This document shows, one piece after another, positions 32,168-42,826 of a stretch of 64,000 nucleotides of DNA. Location: the NCBI GenBank assembly GCA_030068145.1, contig JAPJBO010000178.1:243183-307182 (forward strand). The letters are read 5' to 3'. Within the stretch, counting starts at the first letter, position 1; each line of letters opens with the position of its first letter. The notes under the pieces are model-generated. The model had not been told where the DNA came from. It ran no database searches and was given only the letters and a program-made list of their open reading frames with translations. The DNA comes from Diplonema papillatum (taxonomy: Eukaryota; Euglenozoa; Diplonemea; Diplonemida; Diplonemidae). Made by a program: the position numbers and the translations under genes.

Positions 32168-32302
32168 GCAACACGGTGAGGTCCAGCCTCAGAAACTGCA
32201 GTCAAAGAGGGCGCGAGTCACACCTAAAAAGCGTGTGACACCCACTTTTTCAACTCCAGCTTTAACTCCAGTTTCTGGGGCTCTGGACACCACCGTGTTC
32301 AC
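32168..32302. mobile_element. Foldback element J, copy 3
   Basis: The arms ACACGGTGAGGTCCAGCCTC and, inverted, GGGGCTCTGGACACCACCGT surround GAGTCACACCTAAAAAGCGT. It is the same family as 17113-17225. Confidence 0.6.
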
Positions 32303-32349
32303 TCATATGCCCGTCATGCAGCAGCCAAAAGGCCGGGCTGGCCTCACAC

Positions 32350-32440
32350 AGCCCCACATATGCATACGTACGCAGCCGTATGCTTATGCATAATACTATT
32401 TTCAAATCTGCATACGCATACGTATGCACGTATGCAGCCA
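32350..32440. repeat. GCATACG palindromic cluster, right
   Basis: ATATGCATACGTACGCAGCC and CGCATACGTATGCACGTATG repeat the words of 31700-31792. Confidence 0.7.
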
Positions 32441-32524
32441 GCCCAGCCCTGGGCCCCTCCCCCCGGTGCTAATTTCGACAGAGGCTGGACGGGGGGCAGA
32501 ATCGATAAAACTGCGAAATGGGAC

Positions 32525-32660
32525 TGTTTTTTTCGTGAACGCTTACGCCCGGCCGTTAAGCCCAAATTTACACCTGCACATGATGACGGTTCCCTCCTTC
32601 GAGATTTTACAACTGGCGGCCTTCGAGTACTTCCTAGAAAGCAGGTGGGTTATTCAAAAA
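32525..32660 (+). repeat. Degenerate family A copy
   Basis: TTTTTTCGTGAACGCTTACG and CGAGTACTTCCTAGAAAGCA correspond to the middle and 3' part of family A; the ACCTGTGTTTCG box is damaged. Confidence 0.55.
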
Positions 32661-32700
32661 ATCAGAGCTCACTAGCACAACCGTGGCTGATACAAAACTA

Positions 32701-32728
32701 ATGATGATGATGATGATGATGATGATGC
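32701..32728 (+). repeat. ATG triplet microsatellite
   Basis: Nine GAT/ATG triplets, giving a trivial poly-His frame on the minus strand. Confidence 0.9.
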
Positions 32729-32867
32729 GAGAGTTGTTTTCGTTGAACGCAGTGCCTGATCGTTTTTACGTAAAGCTGGCGGGACGCAAGTGAAAACGCC
32801 ACGGTTGGCGGCGACGAGCTTCTCATTTCTTCCAACATTTCATGTTTGGCAAAAAATACTCGACGTG

Positions 32868-33122
32868 CTTCGACTCCGAATGGAAAGGAGGAAATATAGA
32901 GGTAAGGGGCAAATACAATACAAACACAATCTGATTTGTTCTTCGCGTACCACTTTTGACCTGTTGTGTTTGTGTGATTTGTCGTGTAGGGGTAGACCCG
33001 CGTGACCTCACGTCCGTTCAACACGTGGTTCGGTAGTTACAGCACTTGGGATCCCTTCTGTTCTTTGTCGGGCAGCATCGTCGAGCATTTCCTTTCAAGC
33101 TGGCGCTTATGTAAAAAAAAAG
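32868..33122 (+). repeat. Repeat family D, copy 1
   Basis: It runs from CGACGTGCTTCGACTCCGAA through GTAAGGGGCAAATACAATAC, GACCTCACGTCCGTTCAACA and GGGCAGCATCGTCGAGCATT to GGCGCTTATGTAAAAAAAAA. It matches 45537-45834 and, in part, 46040-46255. The 3' end resembles that of family A and is followed by an A run in all copies. Confidence 0.8.
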
Positions 33123-33377
33123 GGATCCTCTCCCCCCCCCCCCCCCCCAGCGGACTGGTCACGTGGGGTCAATGGCCGCACGCTTCAAAAGCGTTTGACT
33201 CCGGTCTGTAACCGCTGCCCAGACGGCCAAGACCCGGTAGCCAAAAGGGTGCGACCATGACAAATGACGGGCCCTCCCCCCCTCCTATGAGAATATCGTA
33301 TCCACGGGTGCTCGCTGGAAGAGAAAAGAAAACGGAGAAGAAGTAAAACTTGACAGAGAATCCAACACGGTGCTTTT

Positions 33378-33475
33378 TAGAGTTAAAGTTCGCTTGAAAT
33401 ACCGGGGTTTTAGGGTCTCCGTGTGACCGTTCATGAATGGGTTCTCTTAGAGCAAGAAAGGGCTTTATGGTTACG
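33378..33475 (+). repeat. Repeat family G, long copy
   Basis: Nearly identical over 90 bp to 3268-3355, including CCGTGTGACCGTTCATGAAT and AGAGCAAGAAAGGGCT. Confidence 0.75.
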
Positions 33476-33479
33476 GATT

Positions 33480-34085
33480 GTATATTTAGTGCATGCTTTC
33501 GTTATGGGTTATGGCTAGCCATATCCGGGACTGTTTGTGACCGACACCAAGTACTTTCCTTCGTGGAGTGTAATCTTGGGCCCCCCACGTTCTACAAGTT
33601 GAGCAGGGGTTGCCTTGTAGCCCGTACCGGTCTGTTGTCCGCGTTTATAATGTATTTATTTAATGTATCTTTTTATTTTCCGCAGGTGGGGGTGAATGGG
33701 GAGGACGCCTGGAGGCTGTTGTCACAGTGTTTTCCCCATCAGTTCACCAGCACAAGTCTTCCAGCGAGAAGCCACACGTCGTGTCAATATTCCCAAAAGT
33801 AATTTAGTACTGACAAGAGAAAAAAAGTTCGCGGGCAGGGGGTAGCGGAGGAGGGGGAGTGCGAAACTGAGGGCGAAGGCGGCTAGCAGGAATACACCTG
33901 GGAACGGATTAGGGGTTTCGTGCTCTCGTTCGTGTGGGTGCAATGTTGTCTCTGGGGTCTTGAGCGTGAACGAACTTAGGTGAAGCACAGGTGACGCACT
34001 ATACCATCCTGGTAATGGCGCCTTGCAAGCAATCTCTTCATCGGGATGAAAGCACGTACGCGTACACCATATGCATACGGGTCGA
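33480..34085. other. No recognisable gene
   Basis: It shares GGCTAGCCAT..GGGACTG..TGTGACCGACAC words with 3690-3725, as diverged repeat DNA. No supported frame. Confidence 0.35.
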
Positions 34086-34089
34086 CCAG

Positions 34090-34296
34090 AAAATACTCGA
34101 GGGGCTGCCTTGTGCTTACTTCGAAGGAGGCTGGAGGGAGAAAACAATACAACTACAAAGCGGGTCTTTTTTGTTGAACGCTTGCGCCCGCAGATGTACC
34201 TGTGTTTCGTGTGGGCTACAGCCCATTTACCTCCTTTGATCTTTTGCAGCTGACAGCCTCCTCAAGTATTTCCTACAAAGCAGGTGCTTATACAAA
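34090..34296 (+). repeat. Repeat family A, reference copy
   Basis: It begins AAATACTCGAGGGGCTGCC and near its end has the imperfect inverse CAGCCTCCTCAAGTATTTC, then CTACAAAGCAGGTGCTTATA. The internal text AACGCTTGCGCCCGCAGATG, ACCTGTGTTTCGTGTGGGCT and TTTACCTCCTTTGATC is shared by all copies. Confidence 0.85.
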
Positions 34297-34894
34297 GAAA
34301 AAAGTCACAGGACATGAGTAGCTGTATAACTTCTCAGTAGATGTGCAGCTTCTTTCACACCAAAAGAAGAGTCTCAGGTGAAGCAGCCTTGGGGTGGAGC
34401 CTGCGTCACCCGGACAAAATGATGAGGGCGGGCAGCGGCTTCACCAGCTTCATGTCGCAAAACAACATTGTGTGCGTGGGATTTGCGGTCACCGTTCGAG
34501 CCGGTCGTAAGTACACGGCGAATCCGCATTCCTTGCCGGAGCTCAAGTGCAGCCGGGCGAAACAGCGTGGCGTTCGAAGAAATACGGTGCATCATAGCGA
34601 CGAGCCAGGTACAAATCGAAGACGTGCTTGGACGCATTTGTACCATGGACCTCTCTACTAGGTGCAAAGGCAAATAATCGGTGCAGAAGTCTTGTGTTCG
34701 GCTGCGTCTTTATCGTTCGCATCCCCCTATTTCGCGGGGGTGCCCACAGACAGAAGAGTCGTGATTCTGCATCTCTACTCGAGTTGCAGCTTCCCGAAAG
34801 ACATCGCTTTGTCTTGTCGTGCACTCGATGTCGCACGTTGCAGCTTCCGTGAGGACGGCAAGGTGTACTCGATGTCGCACGTTGCAAAGCTGAT

Positions 34895-36013
34895 CTAGAA
34901 GAGGTCTTTATCGTTCTTGATCTTTGCTTTCTTCCAGGCCGGGAGGGCGTTGAACTCGTCAGGGGTCATGCCCATGACTTCTTTGAACTCTTCATCCGAC
35001 AGGTACGTCTCTCGCTTCATGACATTAATATCTTCCCGAGAGAAAGTCGACTTGCTGACCCGAAGCTCGTCGTATGTGTACTTGACCTCATCTCCGGTTG
35101 GCACATTCTGTCGTCGCTGGATGACCTTCTGCCACTCCTGCATCTCTTGCTGAGACTTCTGCTTCGACAGGTCTTCAGCTTTGTCTTCCTCCTCCGCAGG
35201 TACTTCTGCTTTGTCCTTGTCTTCCTCTTTGTCGGCGGGGTCTTCGTCTTTCTTGTCCTTTTTGTCCTTCTTGTCCTTCTTGTCTTTCTTGTCTTTTTTG
35301 TCCTTTTTGTCCTTCTTGTCTTTCTTCTCCTTCTTGCCCTTCTTCTCCGTGTCTTTGTCGTCGTCGTCTTCGCTGTCCTTGTCCTTTTCCTTCTTGTCTT
35401 TCTTCTCCTTCTTGCCCTTCTTAGCCTTCTTCTCCGTGTCCTGGTCGTCGTCTTTTTCGCTGTCTTTGTCCTTGTCTTTGTTCTTGGTTTTGCTCTTGTC
35501 TTTGGTCTTGTCTTTGCCTTTCGCCTCGTCTTGCTCGCTGTCGGGGATCGACGGCGACCCGCTTTTGGCGCTTTTGGCGCTTTTGCCGCTCTTTTTGCTG
35601 TCGTCGCTGTCGGGCACCGACGGGGCGTCGGAGCCGTCGTCGCTGGGGACGGGCGGCTGGCTGCTCTTGTCGCTGTCGCTGGGGACGGGGGGCGCCGAGC
35701 TGCCGTCGTCGCTGTCGGGGACCGAGGGGGCAGAACCGCCGCCGCTCGATTCAGAGCTGCTGCCGCTGCTGGTGTCCGAACTGTCGCTGTCGCTGTCGCT
35801 GTCACTGTCGCTGTCACTGTCGCTGTCGCTGTCGCTGTCACTATCGCTGTCGCTGTCGCTGTCGCTGTCGCTGTCACTGTCGCTGTCGCTGTCGTCGCTG
35901 CTGCCCGGGGTCGGCGGCTCGCTCTCCTCCTCTTCCTCTTCTTCGCCGCCGTCCGCGTGGTTGAAGAAGCCCTCTTTTCGGAGCCGCTCCTTCTCGGCTT
36001 CCTCTTCAGCCAT
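34895..36013 (-). CDS. Villin-headpiece domain protein with SD and KD repeats
   Basis: From the ATG at 36013 there are 372 residues to TAG. The frame is open to 36060 and a CACAG acceptor ends at 36036, so an upstream exon is possible. The N-terminus is charged, then come poly-Glu, an Asp-Ser dipeptide run (about 43-80), PxVPDSDD-type repeats (about 95-155) and a Lys/Asp-rich tract with KKDKKDKK (to about 260). The last 64 residues are a villin headpiece: TYLSDEEFKEVMGMTPDEF..LPAWKK ending DKDLF at the very C-terminus, as in villin and dematin. The core Phe, Pro-Trp and terminal Phe are kept; the buried His is Tyr and the KKEK actin patch is KNDK. It has no gelsolin repeats. Actin binding is inferred and may be weak. 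Confidence 0.85.
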   Translation of the reverse strand: MAEEEAEKERLRKEGFFNHADGGEEEEEEESEPPTPGSSDDSDSDSDSDSDSDSDSDSDSDSDSDSDSDSDSDSDSDSSDTSSGSSSESSGGGSAPSVPDSDDGSSAPPVPSDSDKSSQPPVPSDDGSDAPSVPDSDDSKKSGKSAKSAKSGSPSIPDSEQDEAKGKDKTKDKSKTKNKDKDKDSEKDDDQDTEKKAKKGKKEKKDKKEKDKDSEDDDDKDTEKKGKKEKKDKKDKKDKKDKKDKKDKKDKKDKKDEDPADKEEDKDKAEVPAEEEDKAEDLSKQKSQQEMQEWQKVIQRRQNVPTGDEVKYTYDELRVSKSTFSREDINVMKRETYLSDEEFKEVMGMTPDEFNALPAWKKAKIKNDKDLF

Positions 36014-36069
36014 CCTCTCCTCGCGAGTCTTCACCCTGTGCGTATACCGTGAATTGAAGTAACGAATAG

Positions 36070-37640
36070 TAACAGCTTATTTTTTAGAGAGTCAGAAAGA
36101 TTTGTACGTGTCGGGGGAGGACTACTTGCCTGCTAGTGAGTGAGCATGATCTCCTACCAAACGCGCTGCCAGCGTTCATTCCGGTCTACCATGCATTGGA
36201 TGGTTCACTTGCACTAACCACCGGCCGTCGGCTATGATGATTGCACGCCGCGCGAACTTTGCAGTACCCCACTGAGGGAATTTGTGTACAGAGGAGGTGC
36301 GGGAGTGCACGTACGAACAACACAGGTAGTGGGTTGTTTCTCCTTAGGACCTAGCTATTTGTTTGTGCCCACTAGCGGCTTTTCACCTGCTTTGGTGAGT
36401 TGCTTTTAGTACGCTGCCAACTACTAATTTTTAGCGTTATTTGTGGATTAGAAGGTCGGTATTTTAAAGTCTCCGGTTGACCGTAGAGGCTTGGGTATGG
36501 CGGGGGGTTGAGAAAAGTAAAAGAGTGCGACTCGTTTCGGGTGTTGTGTCACTCCGTTGTGAAACCTTGTGAAGTCCCCTAACGCGTTTAGAGGGTGCTT
36601 GGGTTTGGGTAGGGTGTGGTCGTTCTGCTGCGGCGTGAAAAGCCAGGAAGTTTCGACGCTAATTTTTAGTACTACAATTGGTGCGTTTGACAGGTCTGCG
36701 CTGCCAGTAACTGCCAGTAACAGCCAGTAACAGCCAGTAACCGTCGGGTAGACTGCCATGGTACAGTGGGATTTCTGAAAAAAAAAACATTTTGCGTACT
36801 TAGCAACTTTTTGGCCCAGAACCCGAAAATTTTGCCCACACTCAAACACCACCACATGATACTTTGAAGTTTTATTTGAGGTGCCAAACCCATTTTCTGG
36901 ACAATTTTAGCGTTTATTTTTGACTCAAATGTCAAAGGTTTCCCGTAACAGGTGGACTACGAATCGCCTCCCTTCCCCCGCACAGTGTGGTGGCGCGTTT
37001 GGCGTGGCGCGGCGCGGCGCGTTTGGCGCACCCTGTAGCCCCAAGGAAATTTAGGTTCCCACGTGGGCAAAAGTGTGCCTCGGCGGAATTGATACCCAGC
37101 CTGGGTCATTTTTCAATGGGCACAAACAGTGGACTCTGGTTTTGGCAAAGTGTGGTGATATTTTCCCGCTGGTCTACGTGGCAAATTTTTCCCGACGACT
37201 TTTTGCTCGCTCGTTTCTCGGGTGAAGAGGGTGCCAAATAGACCCGGAAACGTAGGCGGATTATTGTGGTTCGTCGGCATTTCATTGCTGCAGCGTACAT
37301 TACACCCGCATTGCACCCGTCAAAACCGGTCCAAAAAGGCTGCTTGCAGGGATCGATCCCCTGGGAAAAGCGTTGGTTTTCACTGGCCCTGGATGGACAG
37401 GGGGTGTGGGAGAGCACCAGAATAGGCACCCTCTGAGACAGGGTTTCTGGAAGATTTCGTCATCTTTCTTCTCACCGGATCAAAAACCTGTCGGAACGCA
37501 CGCCGGGATCGCCGAGAAAATGGATGAATGATGATCCCAAAGTGAAGAAGTAGCCAATTCCTGGTGAAAACACTGAGGGCGCGCCAATCGCGCCAAACGC
37601 GCCATACAGGGTTTTCTGGCGCGGCCTGGTGCGGCTGGCG
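36070..37640. other. No gene seen; short repeats
   Basis: 36130-36180 shares GTGAGTGAGCATGATC..GCTGCCAGC with 45320-45380. 36362-36490 is a repeat shared with 18398-18490, joined to a G fragment. 36690-36770 has CAGTAACAGCCAGTAAC units shared with 39237-39305. GCGCGTTTGGCGC words at 36990-37032 face GCGCCAAACGCGCC at 37590-37605. Confidence 0.5.
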
Positions 37641-37679
37641 CAGGAGCCACACTGCCCCGCACGCGTTACTACGGGGGGA

Positions 37680-37930
37680 AGGGAGCGAACCGTTATAATA
37701 CCCGACATCTCCACGGCGTCAGATGTTGACTGTCTCCGGAGCGTCGTTCATCGGGTTGCCGCCGGAAGTTACTACGAGCCTGTGCAGTACTGCCCGCCCG
37801 ATGAGGAGGTAGCAAGTGTGACGAGAAATCTGGCACTTGGACCGTCTGTTTTGGAAGGGATGCGCGGGAAGATGAAGAAGGTCCTCCAAATCATCCAAAC
37901 GCGGGACGAGCTCATTCGACAAAGGTCTGC
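37680..37930 (+). CDS. Candidate exon, unknown protein
   Basis: The frame contains PDEEVASVTRNLALGPSVLE and a helical, basic stretch GKMKKVLQIIQTRDELIRQR, and it could end at the donor in GACAAAG/GTCTGC. Amphipathic helix character and codon use look coding. The 5' boundary is not clear and no family is recognised. Confidence 0.3.
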
Positions 37931-37942
37931 TGCAAAGAAGGA

Positions 37943-38112
37943 GAGTTGCCTTCGGTTCCACCGTTGCCGAATCTGATTGTCAGTGCGTCTAGGTCGAGAA
38001 AGACTGTTGTGGAACAAGTCCAAGCAGGAGGACCTGGTGGCTGGCAGAAAGAGGAAACGAGAAGGCCTGCTCGCATCGATTCGCTCCGATTCGACTGCAC
38101 GAAGGAGTGGCC
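37943..38112 (+). CDS. Candidate exon, unknown protein
   Basis: Open frame with LPSVPPLPNLIVSASRSRKT, VVEQVQAGGPGGWQKEETRR and a Trp-rich end, in a different frame from the preceding candidate, as expected after an intron. AAAG or AAGAAG near 37940 may be the acceptor. Weak evidence. Confidence 0.25.
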
Positions 38113-38385
38113 TGCGCTGCCGTGGGCCCGATCGCGCCATTCACGCGGTACCATGGGATTGTCCCAATGACTCCTATCCCAATGGTTCTTTGCCAGCAGA
38201 GAAGAAGGCTGTGGGGTGAGGTGCGGACTGGAACGTCCCTCCTCCCGTTTACACTGGCCACACGCGCGGAAGCGCAGCTGGTGAAACAACGTCCTCCTTC
38301 AACCAGCTTGCGAGCTCCTTTTCCACCACACCTTGCTCAAGGACACGCCTCCGCGAACCGCCGCGAATCCCAGCGTCGTTTAGAC

Positions 38386-38561
38386 GCTGTGGGAGCTTTT
38401 CCGGAAGCTGCTGGGAAGATTCACTGGAGTGCCACCGCTTGCTGCTTCGTCGGGTACCTTTTTAAACCTTCCTTTGTTCCATTATGCAGCAAGAGTTGCG
38501 GAATACATCACACTCGCCACGGTCATCTTTTCTGGCAACTCGGTGTCCATAGGGCTGAAGC
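38386..38561 (+). CDS. Candidate exon with one membrane segment
   Basis: After a TTTAG acceptor the frame reads TLWELFRKLLGRFTGVPPLA, then ASSGTFLNLPLFHYAARVAE and YITLATVIFSGNSVSIGLKQ before TGA. The protein text is convincing: an amphipathic helix followed by a hydrophobic span. The same frame is also open for about 30 codons upstream apart from the TAG of the acceptor, so a pseudogene with a premature stop is an alternative. IATLKEVVENFVKMVTKTGG at about 38699-38758 could be a following exon. No family recognised. Confidence 0.35.
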
Positions 38562-38867
38562 AAGCCGGCTGATCGCGCTACGAACTTGGCTGACATCCAG
38601 CTTGTCGGATGATCCAACGCCCAACTTCACAAAGATACACGAAAAGCGGGTACATGACGGTCTGGAAGGTTGCCCCGAGGAGGCATGAACTTCCCAAGCC
38701 ATTGCAACTCTGAAAGAGGTTGTCGAGAACTTCGTCAAGATGGTGACGAAGACTGGTGGATGAGGATGAGTGCAAGACAGATGGTACGTTCAGCGAAATG
38801 TGCGCCTGTTTTTCGAGGAGCGCTTTTTTCAGAGCCTTTCGCGCGGGCAGATGCTACCACGAGGGAA

Positions 38868-39088
38868 AATACTCGAGGGACTGCCTTGTGCTCATTTCGA
38901 AGGAGGCTAGAGGGGGAGAAAACAATACAACTACAAAGTGGGTCTTTTTTGTTGAACGCTTACGCCCGCCACTAAACCCAGGGTTACCTGTGTTTCGTGT
39001 GGGCTACAGCACATTTACCTCCTTTGATCTATCGCAACTGGCAGTCTCCTCAAGCATTTCCTACAAAGCAGGTGCTTATACAAAAAAA
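38868..39088 (+). repeat. Repeat family A, complete copy
   Basis: Collinear with 34090-34296, from AAAATACTCGAGGGACTGCC to GTGCTTATACAAAAAAAAA. Confidence 0.85.
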
Positions 39089-39544
39089 AACGAAAGTATT
39101 TGTTGCCCCTCCCTTCCAAACTCAGAAAACCCGAAACCTGGAGAAAATATTGCCGAACAAAAATGGAAAAAAATCTGGGTGGAGGTCAGATTTTGCTAAG
39201 TACACCCAGCGTTTAAATCACGTACACCCCTGCTCTGCGCTGCCAGTAACTGCCAGTAACAGCCAGTAACAGCCAGTAACCGCCAGGTAGACTGCCATGG
39301 GACATAAGCTAAAATCAAACGCACCAACAATGCATTGTTAACACAAAAATTGCCCACCCTCCCTTTCCCCCACGATGACTTCACCGGGTTGTTTCTCCAA
39401 TCTTGGGGAGACCTTTTCTTCCATCTCGCAAGTTACCATGTATTCGGTTGTTCATGAAAGACTACTGAACGAGTTTGCCACAGCAAATTCCCGCACAGTA
39501 ACCAGAGCATGTCAGGAGCAGAACGAGCTGAACAGATCAGCTGA

Positions 39545-39636
39545 ACATCGAAGAAATACGTAGCCTCCTGGCCGATCTCATGCGGGTAGGGAAGCGCACA
39601 AAGACCGAGGTTCTGGACCTCTTGAATGAAGAGGTC
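39545..39636 (+). CDS. Candidate exon, helical
   Basis: After GATCAG (acceptor) the frame reads LNIEEIRSLLADLMRVGKRT then KTEVLDLLNEEV, ending at a GTAAGC donor. An in-frame TGA lies 12 bp upstream of the acceptor, so the frame opens with the exon. It would form amphipathic helices. No family assigned. Confidence 0.35.
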
Positions 39637-39639
39637 GGT

Positions 39640-40330
39640 AAGCAAGACACACACACAAGCACACGTACTGCCACTACCGCAGATACGATACGCACACTAA
39701 CGTACGATACTTAAAGGAACCTCTTCGACAACGGCCACCCGGAGACGAAAAGACCCCGGATCTCTAAGTGAATTCACACTCTAAAAACAATCTGGGGGAC
39801 TCTCTTCGTCAGCCGTTCGTACTTTCGGAGGCATAATCTGACTTTTTCAGGCGGTTTTTAATCTTTACTTCAGAAGATATTTCTAATCTGCAGGTCAAGA
39901 AAAGAGCCGTAGCAAACCGCCGAAAAGGGAGAGAGGTGGGTATAGCTGGTTACCTGTTTGTGTCAGGAGAATAAAACCCTCCGGGAAAAGTCTGTCCTCT
40001 CGGAAAAAAAAGACCGCGACGCTGAAGTGATTGCGATGTCGACCGAAGACGGTCAGCGCGGCGATAGACGCCATCCGGCCCACTGCGAGGACGGCTGACT
40101 TTTCGCCACAGTTCCTGAAGGTGACAAACAGAAGAACGCAATTCAATCGACACCGGCTCAGCTGAACAGATGGCTTCGGGACGCTACAACTTGTGGTCGG
40201 CATCGGCCGCGTTATCGGAGGGGGTTGGATCGGAAGACAAAGGTTGTTGTACTGGCGAAGACTTCCTTCATATGGTGCGAGCCCAGATCCCTACCTCGGG
40301 ACGGTGAATTGGGCCAAGCTGCTGGGCATT
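39640..40330. other. No recognisable gene
   Basis: It contains reversed family G fragments (39715-39790) and short frames only. Confidence 0.35.
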
Positions 40331-40337
40331 TGCTCGC

Positions 40338-40585
40338 ATGCGGTCCGAGAATGAGTGTAAGGGACGGTTGCCGCGTCTGGTCGACTACGTCGAAGTAAAC
40401 CGCTCAACAAGACGACAGTGCACTTTCTTCCGCAGCCACGTGCTCGATCCCAGGGTGCCCAAGCTTGCAGCCTCTCACGCGAGCCTCATGTGTACGGGGA
40501 AGGTTGCCGCGCATGGTCGACTTGGCCAACTCCCACGTATACCGCTCAACAACACGAAAGTGCACTTTTTCCGCAGCCACATGCA
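40338..40585 (+). repeat. Tandem duplication, about 135 bp
   Basis: GGTTGCCGCG..GGTCGACT..CCGCTCAACA..AGTGCAC..CCGCAGCCAC occurs at 40368-40440 and again at 40502-40580. A third partial copy of the flanking words (GTGTCCAAGCTCGTAGCCTC) is at 40770-40810. Confidence 0.7.
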
Positions 40586-40744
40586 AAAGGGGGATTGAAT
40601 AATAACAGTTACTTGACACACGTCTGGTTGTCTAAATACACTACCACTATTTGATACTGCTATTGTTCGGCTACCCGGAACTTTTTTAGTATTCGACAAA
40701 TCGAATACTAACACAGGTGTTATTATACGACCCCCCCCCTTTAC
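40585..40744. mobile_element. MITE, inverted copy of 6857-7019
   Basis: Its reverse complement aligns with 6857-7019 throughout (TTAGTATTCGACAAATCGAA, CCGGGTAGCCGAACA). The right end CCCCCCTT is followed by TA; the left flank no longer reads TA, so that side is mutated. It sits just after the 40338 duplication. Confidence 0.75.
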
Positions 40745-41963
40745 CTACTCTGTCGATACTGCTTCGACCTCAGGGTGTCCAAGCTCGTAGCCTCTCGCGC
40801 GAGCTTCATACCGAAGCACCCAGTGGTAGAAGGGTAGTCGAGGATTTGCGTGGTGTGAAGACGGTTCGCGCGCCCGACTGGTGGAGCGCTATGGGCGTAT
40901 CTAGCCATCGACCCGACGAAGAGAGGGGCGCCCTCCCGATAGAAGGCTTCCGACAGACGTCACTCCGACAGACAGGCGTTTTTCACGGCAACTCGGGAGA
41001 TTGTCCCCTCGCAGTCGGCAAGTACGAGCAGTGCCTGCAAAGGGCACTCCGACGTATTTTCATCAACCCAGCGGACGAAGCAGCGACGAGGGCTCTCCCG
41101 GCGAGAACCCCGGCCCTGACGTGGAATTCCTGCATCTGAAAAACGGGGTGAGTGCAGCTTGCACATCGTGTGCTTGCTAAAAGATCTGACTTGCCAAAGT
41201 AAGCAAGTAAAGTTTACACGAAAGAGGCCATGCATGCCCACCCAGTACGTATTAGCTTTAAAAGAACCCATTCGACGAAGGTCACCCGGAGACTCTGAAA
41301 TCCCGGATTCTCAAGCGAACTATAACTCTAAAAGAGACGGTTGAGCGGCATCCAAGCTAGACAACAAGACGTTGACTCCCGCAGCTGAAGAGCCCCATCA
41401 TCTGCGGATCCGCCGAAGCACGTGGCAAGTCCCCTGCAGTCGGCAAATACGAGCAGTGCCTCCGTGAACCAAGGGGCACTCCGACATGCCTTCGTCAACC
41501 GAACGGATGAAGCGGCGACGAGGGCTCTCCGGAGAGAAACCCGGTCCTATGTGTAACTCCTGCATCTATGAAAAAAACGGGGTGCGATCTCCGTGAGAAG
41601 CTTCTCTGCAAACTTTGCACATCGGAGGCTTGCTAAAACGACGGTGAAGCGGCATCCAAGCTTGACCACTAGACCAAGAGAGAGAGAGCCTCGTCATCTA
41701 CGGATCCGCCGAAGCAAGTCTCCGGGTCCTCCACCTGCACCACGTACTTGTGATACGTATGACGAGTTCGTTGTTACAGTTATATGAGGCAAATGCTTCA
41801 TACAATTGGCTGAGAAAAGCATGGTATACAACCCAATACTTGCAAAAGAAATTGATTTCAAGCGAAATTTCATTCTGAAAACAGTCTAACAAGTCAGAAA
41901 GACAAGCTTACTGACTGCCCCAGCCAAGTCTCTAAAAACGGCTACACAGGTAGACCGTGTGGG

Positions 41964-42062
41964 TTTGTTTGTGCGTACGTGTGTAAACCTTGTTTTGTGT
42001 GATTTAACACAGCACGCTGCCATCCGACTATTTGATATAGACAAGCAAGTTTGTTACCATAA
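41964..42062 (+). repeat. Repeat family H, copy 2
   Basis: Matches 3168-3263. Confidence 0.7.
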
Positions 42063-42327
42063 AAAAACAGACTGACCAAGCCTCTGCTGAGTGTCTGCAA
42101 GCAGGGTGACCGACACGGCAATCGGATGCGTTTGGATGGTCTGTCGCTGTGTCCGATTCCTTTCTTGCAGTTCGTCGAGCAGAACATAGTCGTCTCGCGC
42201 AAACTCCTTGGGACCAGGTGCAGGGACCGGAGAGTCTTCCGTCTTCGTATAATAATAACCCAAACTACCCATTTCGTCTGTCACCACACCACCATTGCCA
42301 GGATAAGCAACGAACATACGCCCTCAC

Positions 42328-42758
42328 TTGAGCGCAAAACGCGAGAGAGACATGCCAAGCACACCTGTACAAGATGAAAAGAGGAACAAGAAGTCCAGCG
42401 GCATGGGAAGAACACAAGAAGAAAAACAGACAACCCGAGGCATCGAGGATCTTATCGAAGTGTTTACAACCAAAAAGGACGACAAAAGCGTTGACCACAA
42501 ACCCATACAAAGTGTCATCGAGTGCGTGTTCGGTGTGCGGGTGTCGCCCAAGAACATACAACCTACATAGGCAGGCACCTGTCAGAACACTATGGGGACG
42601 TGATAAGCCTGAGTAAGGCAAAACAGGACGGGGTGAAGCAGTACGCTGTACGCACGAAACAGAATACGGAGACAACCTTTTTCGGTGTTGCAGTGAGAAA
42701 GGCTCCAACGAACACTGCAAAGGGTAGCGAGGCGTGCGAGAGGCTGGAGCTGGCCTGA
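42328..42758 (+). pseudogene. Frameshifted coding relic, unknown family
   Basis: 42328-42570 reads a charged N-terminal text followed by DLIEVFTTKKDDKSVDHKPI and VIECVFGVRVSPKNIQP. About one frame away, 42560-42758 continues with YIGRHLSEHYGDVISLSKAK and TETTFFGVAVRKAP. The join at about 42560-42570 looks like a single frameshift in one ancestral protein. No domain recognised. It precedes a helicase relic on the same strand, so the two may belong to one mobile element. Confidence 0.4.
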
Positions 42759-42826
42759 GTGAAGGACGTTTCGTTATCTGACCTTGACATGCTTGCAATG
42801 TACAACGCAAGCTTGAGGAGACCAAG

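Noticed and set aside
34090-34296. Family A as a DNA transposon with terminal inverted repeats
   Set aside because: The AAATACTC/GAGTATTT inverses are imperfect and not terminal (about 25 bp lie outside on the right), and the family ends in A-rich DNA.
35147-36062. Plus-strand frames of about 300 codons opposite the headpiece gene
   Set aside because: They are antisense shadows of its Ser-Asp and Lys-Asp repeats (Leu/Ser/Val-rich by necessity).
38380-38392. TAG read as a sense codon in the 38386 candidate
   Set aside because: TAG ends the headpiece gene right after its expected C-terminal Phe and ends the recombinases of all three elements, so it is a stop here.
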